A program made the translations under genes and the position numbers. This document shows, one piece after another, positions 7,657 through 16,570 of a stretch of 47,488 nt of DNA. Under the pieces are notes generated by a model that was not told the origin of the DNA, did not search any database, and saw only the letters and a program-made list of their open reading frames with translations. The stretch comes from Myxococcota bacterium (GTDB lineage Bacteria > Myxococcota_A > UBA9160 > SMWR01). The stretch covers positions 38,044-85,531 of the forward strand of contig JAKVBI010000027.1 in assembly GCA_022447545.1 (NCBI GenBank), given 5' to 3'. Numbering within the stretch: the stretch's first letter is position 1; each line of letters begins with the position of its first letter.

Positions 7657-9592
7657 GCAGCCAGCGCGCGCGTAGTCGCGCGGATGCAACCCCCGTCAGA
7701 CTCAGTGCCAGCACGACCAGATGGAACCACCGAACTGCGGGAACGGACTGGATCGCGGAATCGATCACATTGTCGACAAAGAAGGTACCCGCCCCATCTT
7801 CCCACTGCGCGAAGCTGATGTGCGAGAGACTCGACTTGGCGTGACGAGAAGCCAAAGTCGCTTCGTACTGCCCATTCACGTAGACCTCATAGGTTCCCTC
7901 ACTGACGTTGCAAACCACTCGGATCCGGATCCACTCTCCGATTTCCAGGCCGGTCGCTACCGTCGTAAAGTCGCTCCATCCGTCGTCCCGATCGCGGGCC
8001 ACGAGATCCATCGTGTCCCCGGATACCCCACCCCCTTCCCGAAAAAAAGCCATGTAGACGAAACGCTCGCTATCCGTCGCATTCGGTCCCGACTGACCGG
8101 AACTCGAGTTGTCTCCGATCAGCATCCAACCGGCCCGATCTGTCTGTGTGCCCTCCACATCGAGAATCTCCTCCACTCGGATGTCCCACTGCACGCCGAA
8201 AACTCCGGTCTGGGCGGCGCCGAACTTCTGACTGAGATAGGCGTTGGATTGGGTGCTTCCCGTGAATTTCGCCTTTGGGGTTCCATTCAAACCAACCGTC
8301 GTCCGATCCAGACTCACTAGAGACGGGACATCGGCACGGCTCTCGTACCAGTCGAAACCAACACCATCGGCGATCAGGCTCGTGGAATTCGTGCTGGAAG
8401 AGAAGTTCGAATCCGTCAGCAGAGGACCCGCGAACTGCCCGAAGTTCTCATTGATTGCAAACGCCGTATTGACCCCCTCAGTACGAAGGCTCTCCTCCGT
8501 CCAGGTCACGAGGTGAGGCGTCGGCTCGATGGTGAAGCCCAAGACAGCCTGGCTCCTCGCATACCCGTAGGCGGTGCAGGACGAAACCCGGCAACTCGAG
8601 GAAGAAATCGACTGGGAATCGAAGTCGGTCCAGTCTGAAAGGATTTCGAAAAATCCGTTTTCGGGCGGTGCGTAGACGAAATTGTACCAGCGGTCATCCT
8701 TCATCTGAGAATGCCAATCGAGAAAGAGATCGACGCCAGTACTGCCTCGTACTGCATCCATATAGTCTCTCGCGAGATCCACCTCCGGGCTGTCGTGATT
8801 GTTCGGATGCCAGTCCCGGTTCGGATCGTTGCCCTCGGAGTTGGACCGCGAATTCCCGACATACACACCATCGGGGTTCAGCATGGGAACGATGTGCCAG
8901 ATGTAGCCGTCTCGAAAACCCGCAGCGTAGGCATCGTCTGAAACGAGAAAGCCGATCAAACCGCCCACCATGTGAGAGCTGGAAACTTCTGCCGCGTGCT
9001 GTCGCGCCACGATAAAAACGGCCTTCTTCTCCTCAATCTGAATTTCGGGATTCGTGATGGTGAGCAGGTCGATGTCTCGGCCCTGGTAGCTCGCCCCCAG
9101 GACCGTCTTCGTTGCCCAGGGACTGGCAGCTGCCGAATCGACGAGCGCACTGGCCCTGGCCGTGGAGTAAGGGAAGAAGGTGGCGATCTGAACTTCGTCT
9201 GATTCGAAGGTTTGCGTGACGATGTAGGTTCCAGCGTAATAGCTGGCATCCGTCAATCGCTGCCAGGTCTCGCCATCCTCGCTGTAGACAATTTGAGACT
9301 CGTGATCATCATCCGACAAAAAAGCAACTTCCGATGCATTGGTGATACGAAGAACGATCTCCCGACCCGCTGCACCCAAAAGCTTGAAGTTGAACCAGTA
9401 GACGTAGTTCGTGCCATCAGCATCCAACGAGAACTCGATCTCGCCGAGGGTCTCATCGATCGTGTAGGCTCCGATTCGTCCACTATCGAAGTTGGCGTCG
9501 ATTTCGAGCGAAGCCTTTGAAACCGCCGGAACCGACGATGCCATCAGCATCCACCACATGAAGAGTCGTACTCTTCTCGACATCCGCATCAT
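7625..9592 (-). CDS. Secreted M14 zinc carboxypeptidase with C-terminal lectin-like domain and sorting-type tail
   Basis: 655 residues with a signal peptide (cleavage around residue 27). An N-terminal beta domain (28-150) is the type that precedes cytosolic-carboxypeptidase-like M14 enzymes. The catalytic domain (about 155-400) shows zinc ligands H199 and E202 (RQHAAE), H294 (DWHSQ), NPDG at 239-242, NRDW at 258-261 and the probable general base Glu356 (GFTIEPTPH). Residues about 430-615 look like a concanavalin/LamG-type beta sandwich (AYLSQKFG, WDIRVEEI, VYVNGQYEA). The end is a VPAV step, a hydrophobic stretch and Arg-rich residues, resembling exosortase-type sorting tails. Expected to cleave C-terminal residues of peptides, perhaps peptidoglycan peptides, at the cell surface; substrate is not shown. 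Confidence 0.85.
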   Translation of the reverse strand: MMRMSRRVRLFMWWMLMASSVPAVSKASLEIDANFDSGRIGAYTIDETLGEIEFSLDADGTNYVYWFNFKLLGAAGREIVLRITNASEVAFLSDDDHESQIVYSEDGETWQRLTDASYYAGTYIVTQTFESDEVQIATFFPYSTARASALVDSAAASPWATKTVLGASYQGRDIDLLTITNPEIQIEEKKAVFIVARQHAAEVSSSHMVGGLIGFLVSDDAYAAGFRDGYIWHIVPMLNPDGVYVGNSRSNSEGNDPNRDWHPNNHDSPEVDLARDYMDAVRGSTGVDLFLDWHSQMKDDRWYNFVYAPPENGFFEILSDWTDFDSQSISSSSCRVSSCTAYGYARSQAVLGFTIEPTPHLVTWTEESLRTEGVNTAFAINENFGQFAGPLLTDSNFSSSTNSTSLIADGVGFDWYESRADVPSLVSLDRTTVGLNGTPKAKFTGSTQSNAYLSQKFGAAQTGVFGVQWDIRVEEILDVEGTQTDRAGWMLIGDNSSSGQSGPNATDSERFVYMAFFREGGGVSGDTMDLVARDRDDGWSDFTTVATGLEIGEWIRIRVVCNVSEGTYEVYVNGQYEATLASRHAKSSLSHISFAQWEDGAGTFFVDNVIDSAIQSVPAVRWFHLVVLALSLTGVASARLRARWLLSSGQGVRVP

Positions 9593-10028
9593 TCTCAGCT
9601 TCTACCCAACAGGAGTTCGAGGACTCGGTGGTCACATCGACGACGAAGCGGCCAAAATTGCTTTCGGGCCTGGTGTCTCAGCCCTCCCCCGCTCGCACAC
9701 CCGAAATCTGGGCCTACAGGGAGCGAAGTCGCCCCCCACCCTGGTCTCTTCCAAAGTCTCCGACGTAGGGTTCCCGGACGCCCCCAGCGGCTAATTCTCG
9801 GCCCCGAATCCTGAGACCGTTGGCCATGGCTGTCTCCTCGCCTAGATCGCCAGGCCCTGGATGGCGAACGGCCCGGGAAAGGATTCATCCTACCATCCTT
9901 GGATCCGCCCCCCGTGGAGCCCCCCCCCGGGACTCTGCTCAGCGAAGGACTTCGAAGATTCTTCGTGGGATCCCCAAAGCTGCGTGAATTTCACAGCTGA
10001 AGTGCTGGATCGCGATACAATTCGCTGC
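9593..10028. other. Non-coding stretch upstream of the M14 and oxygenase genes
   Basis: This divergent region holds no gene I can support. A short hairpin-capable dyad CGCCA/TGGCG is near 9849-9863, and a nine-C run lies at 9920-9928. The oxygenase frame stays open leftward to 9861, but the sequence there is Pro/Trp-rich and not protein-like, so I leave it non-coding. Promoters for both flanking genes must lie here. Confidence 0.4.
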
Positions 10029-10994
10029 ATGATCGAATACTCAGCGGCTCCGACACTCCTTCGTGATGTGATCCCCGACCTCGGTGATGTCGTTGGACTC
10101 CTCGAACGCAATGCACCCTACACGCCCCTCGGGGGTTGGTATCGCCCGGGCGAGGACCAGGACGCGGTCACGAGCCCCATGTGGTTCCAGAACGACTGGG
10201 TCCATGCAGACCTTGCGGTGGACGGATCGGACCTGTTCATGCTCCACGAGGAGGTGGCTGCTGCCGCGAGGGGCTTCTATGACGCTGAGGTCATCATTCC
10301 CCGCAGCCTCTACGTAAACATCATGGCAGCCATCCAGGAAAGCGGTCCGGCCCACACCGACAACCCGGCATTCGAGGGACGCAACCGCTCGAACACACCC
10401 ATGTGGCTCCTCCGATCGATGCTCTGGTCGGGGTTGTTCGATCGTTGGAACATCACCCAAGCGACATCAATCTGGTGGATGAACGATGTCGAGGGAGGTG
10501 GGATTCGCTATTGGCCCGACGGGCCCGACAAGCCGCCCCAAGTGCACAGCGATGGCATGGCGAACACGGCGCTCGTGGGCGACAACCACGGCATGTTCCA
10601 TCAGGTGGAACCCGTGGGCCCCTTCGATGAGGGAACACGCCGTGTCAGTGGCCGCGCGGAGTTGGCCCCCGCCGGAGACGGCAGCGGAGACTGGGCGGTG
10701 ACAGATCGGGGCGAAATCCACTATCGGGCACCTCTCGATCATTTTCGGGTTAGCGTGCTCTGGAAGGCAGACGTCTACAAAAACGACGAAGAGCGCCAAC
10801 AACTCCAGTCCGAAAAGCTCTCCTTCGAGGACGTCGTTCGCATCTTCAACGCCGATCTGGAAACCAAGGGCGCGGACTTCCGCCTCGACCTGGCGCACAT
10901 CGAGGATGCATCCCACACGGGCTGCCTGTCTGAGTTCTACCCCGAATCCAGTCCGATCGAGGCCGGTACTTCAGTGTACGAGGCCTACGCCTGA
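10029..10994 (+). CDS. Putative Fe(II)/2-oxoglutarate-type dioxygenase
   Basis: 321 residues if the ATG at 10029 is used; a GTG at 9999 is also possible and neither has a clear Shine-Dalgarno. I do not recall a named family. The order of residues fits the double-stranded beta-helix oxygenases: an HxD pair (H109, D111 in PAHTDNP), a jelly-roll region with IWWMNDVEGGGIRYWPDG, a distal histidine H191 in MFHQVEPVG and a possible 2-oxoglutarate Arg at R240 in FRVSVLWKA. No signal peptide is seen, so it is probably cytoplasmic. Its 3' end overlaps the convergent XRE gene by 149 bases. A cupin of unrelated function is the main alternative. Confidence 0.5.
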   Translation: MIEYSAAPTLLRDVIPDLGDVVGLLERNAPYTPLGGWYRPGEDQDAVTSPMWFQNDWVHADLAVDGSDLFMLHEEVAAAARGFYDAEVIIPRSLYVNIMAAIQESGPAHTDNPAFEGRNRSNTPMWLLRSMLWSGLFDRWNITQATSIWWMNDVEGGGIRYWPDGPDKPPQVHSDGMANTALVGDNHGMFHQVEPVGPFDEGTRRVSGRAELAPAGDGSGDWAVTDRGEIHYRAPLDHFRVSVLWKADVYKNDEERQQLQSEKLSFEDVVRIFNADLETKGADFRLDLAHIEDASHTGCLSEFYPESSPIEAGTSVYEAYA

Positions 10995-11421
10995 ACAGTC
11001 GCACCCTGAATCGACTTTGGAAGAACCCACAGGAACCACGCTGGGCCACACATAAGATCCCCGTGGCCAAACTCAGAGCCCCCAACATGGCGACGGCTCT
11101 CCACCCGCTGCTCGAACTCGTGTAGAAGGTGTAACTCACGGCCCCGAACGCGCATCCGTAACCCAGAAGCACCCCCCCAATCGCCAGTCGAATCCACCCG
11201 AGCGAGGGGCCGTCTGTTTCGACCTTCGGCATCAATTCACCTCGGGTGACCTCTAGGGTGGCGGCGAGGCTGTCGAGCGTTTCTGGAGACGCTCCCATTC
11301 CCGACTCCACCCGCCGAATGACCTGCGGACTCAACCCCGATGCCTCGGCCAGCTCGCATTGCGACCAGCCACGAGCAATTCGACGGGCAATCACACAGCT
11401 CGCTTCGATTCGAGTCCCCAT
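10846..11421 (-). CDS. XRE-family regulator with two membrane helices
   Basis: 191 residues from an ATG with GGGAGG 6 bases upstream; the ATG at 11442 has none. Residues about 5-60 are a Cro/CI helix-turn-helix: RIARGWSQCELAEASGLSPQ and VIRRVESGMGASPETLDSLA. Two hydrophobic helices follow (about 77-100 and 107-125), so the regulator appears tethered to the inner membrane. The last roughly 49 codons run antisense through the end of the oxygenase gene and are Arg/Pro-rich, unlike a normal protein end. The true C-terminus may have been lost through a frameshift or stop loss near 11000-11030. Confidence 0.7.
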   Translation of the reverse strand: MGTRIEASCVIARRIARGWSQCELAEASGLSPQVIRRVESGMGASPETLDSLAATLEVTRGELMPKVETDGPSLGWIRLAIGGVLLGYGCAFGAVSYTFYTSSSSGWRAVAMLGALSLATGILCVAQRGSCGFFQSRFRVRLFRRRPRTLKYRPRSDWIRGRTQTGSPCGMHPRCAPGRGGSPRPWFPDRR

Positions 11422-11905
11422 GGAGAGCCTCCCGTTGGGCATTTCATGTGCTCGTTGGCTCCTGCAAGAATATCTCCCGCGAACCCTGCTTCCTCTTGGG
11501 CGAAATGGGCAAACTCACAAACAGAAGACCGGACTCACACTCGGAGCCCAACACTCGACATTCCGGCGTTACCCCTAACCTCTGAACATCGGCTACCGCG
11601 AGTCCTTCGGTGACGACCGACACGCGCGTCCCGACAATCGGAAACTTCCATGGAAGAACGACTCAAGGTTTCTACCTAGTCGGACTCTCTCGCAGCAGGA
11701 GAACCCATGGCCCGAGACTTCACTACCGAAAACTCCTGTGGCCTTACGAACACATGCCGGGTGTCACGAACGCCAAGCGTATTTCGATTTTTCTTTTCGA
11801 GGCGCCGCCGCGCGTTCCCGCAACCACCGAACACAGCAAAAAAGCTTGACGTTCAATCTTCATTCCGCAGACTCTCAGTCGACTGATCTCTTGCGGAGGT
11901 ATGCG
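11422..11905. other. Non-coding region upstream of the CVNH operon
   Basis: 484 bases with no supported gene. It has locally lower GC than its neighbours toward 11780-11870 and contains a perfect 12-base palindrome CTTCCATGGAAG at 11645-11656. GGAGG at 11895-11899 is the ribosome site of the GTG start at 11906. The long leader may carry the promoter and regulation of the secreted-protein operon. Confidence 0.4.
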
Positions 11906-13483
11906 GTGCTCACAACAGTCGCTTCGAGAGTTCTTCCGATCTGCTCGGCAATTCTTCTGGCGACGAGTACGCATGCCGACACGCCACAAGTGGTCGCCGA
12001 GTCTCAGGCAATTGCCGTCGCCATCTCGAACCTGACTCCCCATATGCTGAATACCCCCTCCTTCGATTCCGGAGACGACGACGGCTTTGCGGGTCCCGGG
12101 TTTCCCTACTCGATCTGGCCCTATCAGAACACCGGCACCGGGGTGGTCATGCGTGGCGGAATCGCCAGCGGAGGGTTCGTGGGTCGGTCGTATCGGATCG
12201 AGAACGGAGCCGCGACTCCTCCCGCCTTCAGCCTCGGGTTCAGCGCGGACACCGAATGGGACTTCGATGCAGCTGCCAGCCTGCTCCTGCACCAGACGAA
12301 ACAATACGGCGTCAAGAAGGCAAAGGCGGAAGTCGCCGGCCCCAGCCCAAGTTCTGTGGCCAAAAAAACTGGAAAGGCTGCCCTCGTATCCACCGGAGCC
12401 TTCGACGGGATGGATGAAGTCCTGGCCACGCTCAAAGTCATCAAGGAATTCGCAAAGATCTTCAAGGCCCTGGACCCGACCTTCGTCATGAACATCGAGT
12501 TGTCGGCGGACAGTGGAAGCACTCTGTACGACAACTCCTGCGTCGCCAAATATCAGAACACGCCAGGCCCTGCCAACGTACAGATTGTCGGCCCCGACGA
12601 GACAATCACTCAAACAAACGCCGATGAATATTTCGTGGTGGCAGCGGGCAGCGTGAACAAGCTCAACCCGGGCTTCGTCGACGTCACTGTCAGCTCGCTG
12701 TGCGACTACGTCTGTGCCAACTGGAACGGAACACTCGATTACCTGAACGAGTACAGTCAGTCGGATTGCGAAAGCGCAACCTCGGGAACGACGGCTCTCA
12801 CCAACTATCAGGCCTTCGTCAACCAGAACACCTGCTTGCAACAGGCGAATCTGGGACCGGCAGGGACGGCATGGGTAACGCCTCCAGATCAGGCCTTCGC
12901 CCGCTTCGTACCCCCCGACCAATGCGGCTCCACGGGAAATTACGGCTACCTACCTGAAGCAACGAGCATCTGCGGCGAGTGTCCGCCGGTGGAATCCCAG
13001 ACCGCATTGGGGAGTTGGAGCGAGAGTTGTGACGAGACCAGCTTCGACGGCACGACGCTATGCGCAAACTGTGCTGGACCTGGCTCCACCACTCGAGACA
13101 TACCGAGTTGCCAACAGTGCGACACAGGGCACTGGAGCAATGACGACGGCACCCTGGCCTGCGCAGACCCCCCAGGGAGCTGGAGTACCACCTGCGATTT
13201 CGACAGCTTCGAGGGAACGACGCTGTGCGCAACCTGCGAAACCGACACCTCGAGCATTCCGGACTCTTCCACCTGCCAGGCATGCTCGAGTGACGAGTGG
13301 AGCAACATCAACGGACAGTTGGTCTGTGCCCCGGCGGTTCAGTCGGCAAGTGTCGAGCGTCTCGTGGCGCCACTCGACTCACTCGAAGTTCCACCTCCAC
13401 TGCGTTTCAGCGAAGCTTGGCCACAGGTCGCCTCCAACACGGCCCAGGGAATCCGTCTTCCCTCGCTCGGGGTGAGCCGATGA
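11906..13483 (+). CDS. Secreted protein with C-terminal duplicated CVNH (cyanovirin-N-like) domain
   Basis: 525 residues from GTG with GGAGG 6 bases upstream; the frame is open further up but unlike protein. The N-terminus is a signal peptide ending around THA/DTP (residue 24). Residues 25-360 form a Cys-containing domain I do not recognise. Residues about 369-419 and 424-474 are two tandem repeats with the CVNH pattern: GSW-S-x-x-C, F-[DE]-GTTLCAxC, then W-S-N-x-[DN]-G-x-L-x-C. In cyanovirin-N the two half-repeats swap strands to make one sugar-binding fold; here extra paired cysteines occur. Expected to be a secreted or surface mannan-binding lectin. It ends by ATGA overlap with the next gene, so both are co-translated. 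Confidence 0.75.
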   Translation: MLTTVASRVLPICSAILLATSTHADTPQVVAESQAIAVAISNLTPHMLNTPSFDSGDDDGFAGPGFPYSIWPYQNTGTGVVMRGGIASGGFVGRSYRIENGAATPPAFSLGFSADTEWDFDAAASLLLHQTKQYGVKKAKAEVAGPSPSSVAKKTGKAALVSTGAFDGMDEVLATLKVIKEFAKIFKALDPTFVMNIELSADSGSTLYDNSCVAKYQNTPGPANVQIVGPDETITQTNADEYFVVAAGSVNKLNPGFVDVTVSSLCDYVCANWNGTLDYLNEYSQSDCESATSGTTALTNYQAFVNQNTCLQQANLGPAGTAWVTPPDQAFARFVPPDQCGSTGNYGYLPEATSICGECPPVESQTALGSWSESCDETSFDGTTLCANCAGPGSTTRDIPSCQQCDTGHWSNDDGTLACADPPGSWSTTCDFDSFEGTTLCATCETDTSSIPDSSTCQACSSDEWSNINGQLVCAPAVQSASVERLVAPLDSLEVPPPLRFSEAWPQVASNTAQGIRLPSLGVSR

Positions 13484-15483
13484 GAAACAACGCATCCCTT
13501 CGCAAGTTCGTACTGATTCTCTGGGTTCTTTTTTTGGCATCCGTCCCGTCGGCCGATGCCGTGCGACTCGATTCCTCGGGCACCAACGATGAATACATCG
13601 GTGTCGCCAACTACGCCTACAGCTACAGCTCCGTCCCCTACACGCTCAGCGCGTACTGTTACCTGGACGGCGCCGATGACTCGAGTTGGGAGGCCCCCAG
13701 CAGCTGTGACTCATCGGGCGACTACTGTTGGGCGACGTCGTGCACATACCCGGACTGTGAGCCGCCCAACCCCACCAATGCCGACGCCTACCTGTCCATG
13801 AACTCCATGCGAAAGGCACTCCTGCGCTACTACGCGCGGGACCACAAGGACGACGGACAGGGTTACTGCGATTTCTACATTGGCTCCACGAATTTCCAGA
13901 CCAGCTTCGAATACCGCGACACCGGCGTGGATTTTACGCTGTCACTCATCGTGACCGATGCTACGGACGACGACACCTGGCGCCCCAACGGAACGACCTC
14001 TCTCTGCCCCACCGCCGACTACCCATCAGAAATCAACGCATACCCACAAACCTACGTTCCAGACACCGCAGCCGCGGCATCAAAGAACACCATCTGCAAC
14101 GAAGACTTCGTCATCAGCCTCTCCGCAGACCCCGACGTTTCCAATGGCGCCATGCTCTCGGTGGTCAACAACCCGTATGGCCTGCAACAAGCCGTACAGG
14201 AAGCCCCCGTCACGAGCACCTCTGAAGCATCGACCACGCGCCAAGGTACCACCAGGAGCCCGACGGAAGGGCGGCGCCGTCTCGCCAGCCGAAAAACATC
14301 TGATGGGCACTGGCTGATCGTCAGCGATTCCGAGGGGGAGGAGATCGATGGGCTTCTAATGACGAGTTCGAGCCCCGAATCCGTCGACGACACCATCGAA
14401 ATGGCATCGTGCTCACTGAAGAGCGACGACGGAAACCCAGATCCGGTACTACGCCAATACAACTATTCGTGCGTCTTCAAATCTCTCGATGGAACCTCCA
14501 CACGGACCCAACAACTGATGCTTCCGGGTGTGGCCCTCAGGGCCCGTCCACTCCAGGGACCCGCACCCGTCGGACCTGCTTCTCCCACCCGTTCGGGTGT
14601 CGTGGGCCTCGTCAATCGTGCAGTTCGAGATTTCGCGAAGGATGCGAGGGTTGGAACCCCCGGGAACGACGGTCGACTCGTCTGGCATGGCTCAAGTGAG
14701 GGGGCCCGCGTAATGATGGTGCGCCACGCCGTCGACAAAGAAATAGAAATCGTCACTCACTCACCCGATGCGGTCTCACCGAGTTTCATGAGTTGCTCCC
14801 AAACCGCGCAGGACGAGAGGAACCTCGACTACGCGTGCAGAGCCAATTTGCGATGCACCGGCACTCCCTGCCCACCGGAAAGCTGGAGCCCGGGCTCGCT
14901 GGTCCAATTCCCGCGCGCTCTGTTCAAGAGTCGCCCGTGCCCGTCAGGCCAGGGAGTGACGCCGAGCAAAACCCGACTCCGACTCTCTCGCCTCGGAGGA
15001 TGGCCGGACAACGGAAGGCTCCGGTACCTATCGAGAGTGGAATTCCCTCGCGGCACGTCGGTCCGACCCGATCGCAATGGCTTCCGCCTGCTCGTCGAAG
15101 ACGGCGACGGCGATACCGTGGTCGATCTCGACATTCCCGGAAATGGGCAAGCGGACCGCCACCACGCGAAGAAGCGAAATCGGTGGCGGGTACGCAAAGG
15201 CGGTACATCCTTCCGCTTTCATTCGCTGACCCCGATCGGAGGCATGGTCCCCTCCATCGAGATCGAGAGATCCTCGAGGCACCGCAATGAATGGGAGGTC
15301 AACGTCCTGGGACGTAAAGGCATCTTCGACCAGGACGACATCAGCCTCCCCCTCCGCGCCAGCATCACCCTCAATCCGACCGACCCAAACGCCAACGTCT
15401 GCTCGAGAACCGAATTTCCGGCACCGGGAGAGGTTGGCGATTGCCGAGTCCGCAAAATGGGTTCTGCGATCACCTGCCGCTGA
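13480..15483 (+). CDS. Large secreted protein of unknown function, coupled to the CVNH protein
   Basis: 667 residues. Its ATG overlaps the TGA of the CVNH gene (ATGA), a strong sign of translational coupling. The signal peptide KFVLILWVLFLASVPSADA is followed by VRLDSSG. The first 240 residues are rich in Asp, Ser, Tyr and paired Cys (extracellular, disulfide-rich look); residues about 250-400 are low-complexity Ser/Thr/Glu; the rest is basic with beta-like segments such as FRLLVEDGDGDTVVDLDIPG, which recalls calcium-binding repeats but is too short to call. I do not recognise any family. It probably acts outside the cell with its upstream partner. Confidence 0.7.
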   Translation: MRNNASLRKFVLILWVLFLASVPSADAVRLDSSGTNDEYIGVANYAYSYSSVPYTLSAYCYLDGADDSSWEAPSSCDSSGDYCWATSCTYPDCEPPNPTNADAYLSMNSMRKALLRYYARDHKDDGQGYCDFYIGSTNFQTSFEYRDTGVDFTLSLIVTDATDDDTWRPNGTTSLCPTADYPSEINAYPQTYVPDTAAAASKNTICNEDFVISLSADPDVSNGAMLSVVNNPYGLQQAVQEAPVTSTSEASTTRQGTTRSPTEGRRRLASRKTSDGHWLIVSDSEGEEIDGLLMTSSSPESVDDTIEMASCSLKSDDGNPDPVLRQYNYSCVFKSLDGTSTRTQQLMLPGVALRARPLQGPAPVGPASPTRSGVVGLVNRAVRDFAKDARVGTPGNDGRLVWHGSSEGARVMMVRHAVDKEIEIVTHSPDAVSPSFMSCSQTAQDERNLDYACRANLRCTGTPCPPESWSPGSLVQFPRALFKSRPCPSGQGVTPSKTRLRLSRLGGWPDNGRLRYLSRVEFPRGTSVRPDRNGFRLLVEDGDGDTVVDLDIPGNGQADRHHAKKRNRWRVRKGGTSFRFHSLTPIGGMVPSIEIERSSRHRNEWEVNVLGRKGIFDQDDISLPLRASITLNPTDPNANVCSRTEFPAPGEVGDCRVRKMGSAITCR

Positions 15484-15544
15484 ATCTCTCGAGTCGAAAC
15501 GAGACGCCAATACCGGAAAACCGGGCAAACGACTCTCGAGCGAT

Positions 15545-15976
15545 TTAGTACTTGCTCTGGATGCGACCGAAATCAAAACTGAAGACGTCATCCAGAGAGA
15601 CGACGTACAAATCGCTGTCGTCCCCCGCCGGGTCCGCCACGGGCACCCCGGGGTCGGCGAGACGAGACGCGAGAGTCACGCATAGTTCCGAGTCTTCCAC
15701 CCGCCTCGCGTGGCCGTGAACGCTCGCCCCCTTGATCTCGTAGTAACTGGGAAACACATCCATCGCGCAGCACACGCGCGGATCACGTTCGATATTGGCG
15801 TGGGACCGTGTCGTGCGGCACACCTGAAAATGGAGGTCGCGGTTCACGAGAGCGCAAGCCACAAGGTCCGCCCAAGGGCTGCCATCCTCGTCCAGAGTCG
15901 CCAGCACAGCCCAACGCTGCTGTGCAAGGAACTGCTCGACTTCCTCATGGGGCATGGCGATCTTTTCGCGGGCCAT
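15545..15976 (-). CDS. Pyridoxamine 5'-phosphate oxidase-like FMN-binding split-barrel protein
   Basis: 143 residues with the split-barrel pattern: EEVEQFLAQQRWAVLATLDE, DGSPWADLV, the strand LHFQVCRTTRSHANIERDPR, then VHGHARRVED. Proteins of this size bind flavin (FMN, FAD or F420) and reduce or oxidise small molecules, or act as haem or flavin scavengers. It follows a related gene by 6 bases, with a GGAGG ribosome site overlapping the end of that gene. Cytoplasmic. Substrate unknown. Confidence 0.8.
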   Translation of the reverse strand: MAREKIAMPHEEVEQFLAQQRWAVLATLDEDGSPWADLVACALVNRDLHFQVCRTTRSHANIERDPRVCCAMDVFPSYYEIKGASVHGHARRVEDSELCVTLASRLADPGVPVADPAGDDSDLYVVSLDDVFSFDFGRIQSKY

Positions 15977-15982
15977 TGCGAT

Positions 15983-16432
15983 TCAGCCTCCCTCGCCATC
16001 GGCACCGAGCAGACGCGTTTCCTCGGGCTCGATCCCCAGAAGAATTCGCTTCCCCTCGCGCAGGCGAGCGTTGGCACGATTGGGAACCGAACTCGAGAGA
16101 TTCCCAGTGGGCCGGGTCGCCGACGGACGACTGACTTCCAGCGATTCCGAATCGAGGGCGCGGGCTCGCCCCTTATAGACCAGAGCCTGAGCGTGGGTGT
16201 CCTCATAATCCGAAAGCAGCAAAGTGCACGTTCGCGGGTCTCGGGCAGCGTTTTGTGCCTTGGCGCTCTTCCGGTAGGTGTTGTACGCAAGGCGATCCTC
16301 AGCACAAAGTGCGGTCATCGGATGGATGGTGGGCGAACCATCGGGTCGCAGGGTCATCAGGAAGCCACGACCGCTCCGGCGGAGGAACTCCAAGGCCTCT
16401 CTCGACAGCCCGATCTCGGTCTCATCAGCCAC
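15983..16432 (-). CDS. Pyridoxamine 5'-phosphate oxidase-like split-barrel protein
   Basis: 149 residues from GTG, chosen because GGAGG lies 5 bases upstream; a frame from 16471 adds 13 residues without a ribosome site. The same split-barrel landmarks are present: EALEFLRRSGRGFLMTLRPD, DGSPTIHPM, YNTYRKSAKAQNAARDPR and VYKGRARALD. It is a diverged relative of the downstream protein at 15545-15976 and forms an operon with it. The pair may act as partner flavin reductases or a heterodimer, which is inference. Confidence 0.78.
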   Translation of the reverse strand: MADETEIGLSREALEFLRRSGRGFLMTLRPDGSPTIHPMTALCAEDRLAYNTYRKSAKAQNAARDPRTCTLLLSDYEDTHAQALVYKGRARALDSESLEVSRPSATRPTGNLSSSVPNRANARLREGKRILLGIEPEETRLLGADGEGG

Positions 16433-16570
16433 GGAAACCTCCGACTCTCGTTGAAAATCGTGCACGTGCATCCATCATGCTGGCCTCCCGATGCCGATCA
16501 AGTGTTCTTCCCACAATGTCCCGTGGTACTTGCTTTCATTCTACTGCCCAGTGAAGTCGAAGAGATAGCC

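Noticed and set aside
9861-10028. Upstream extension of the oxygenase-like protein
   Set aside because: Pro/Trp-rich, contains the nine-C run and lacks a ribosome site.
11645-11656. Palindrome CTTCCATGGAAG as an operator
   Set aside because: Perfect but isolated 250 bases upstream of the nearest start; such 12-base palindromes occur by chance.
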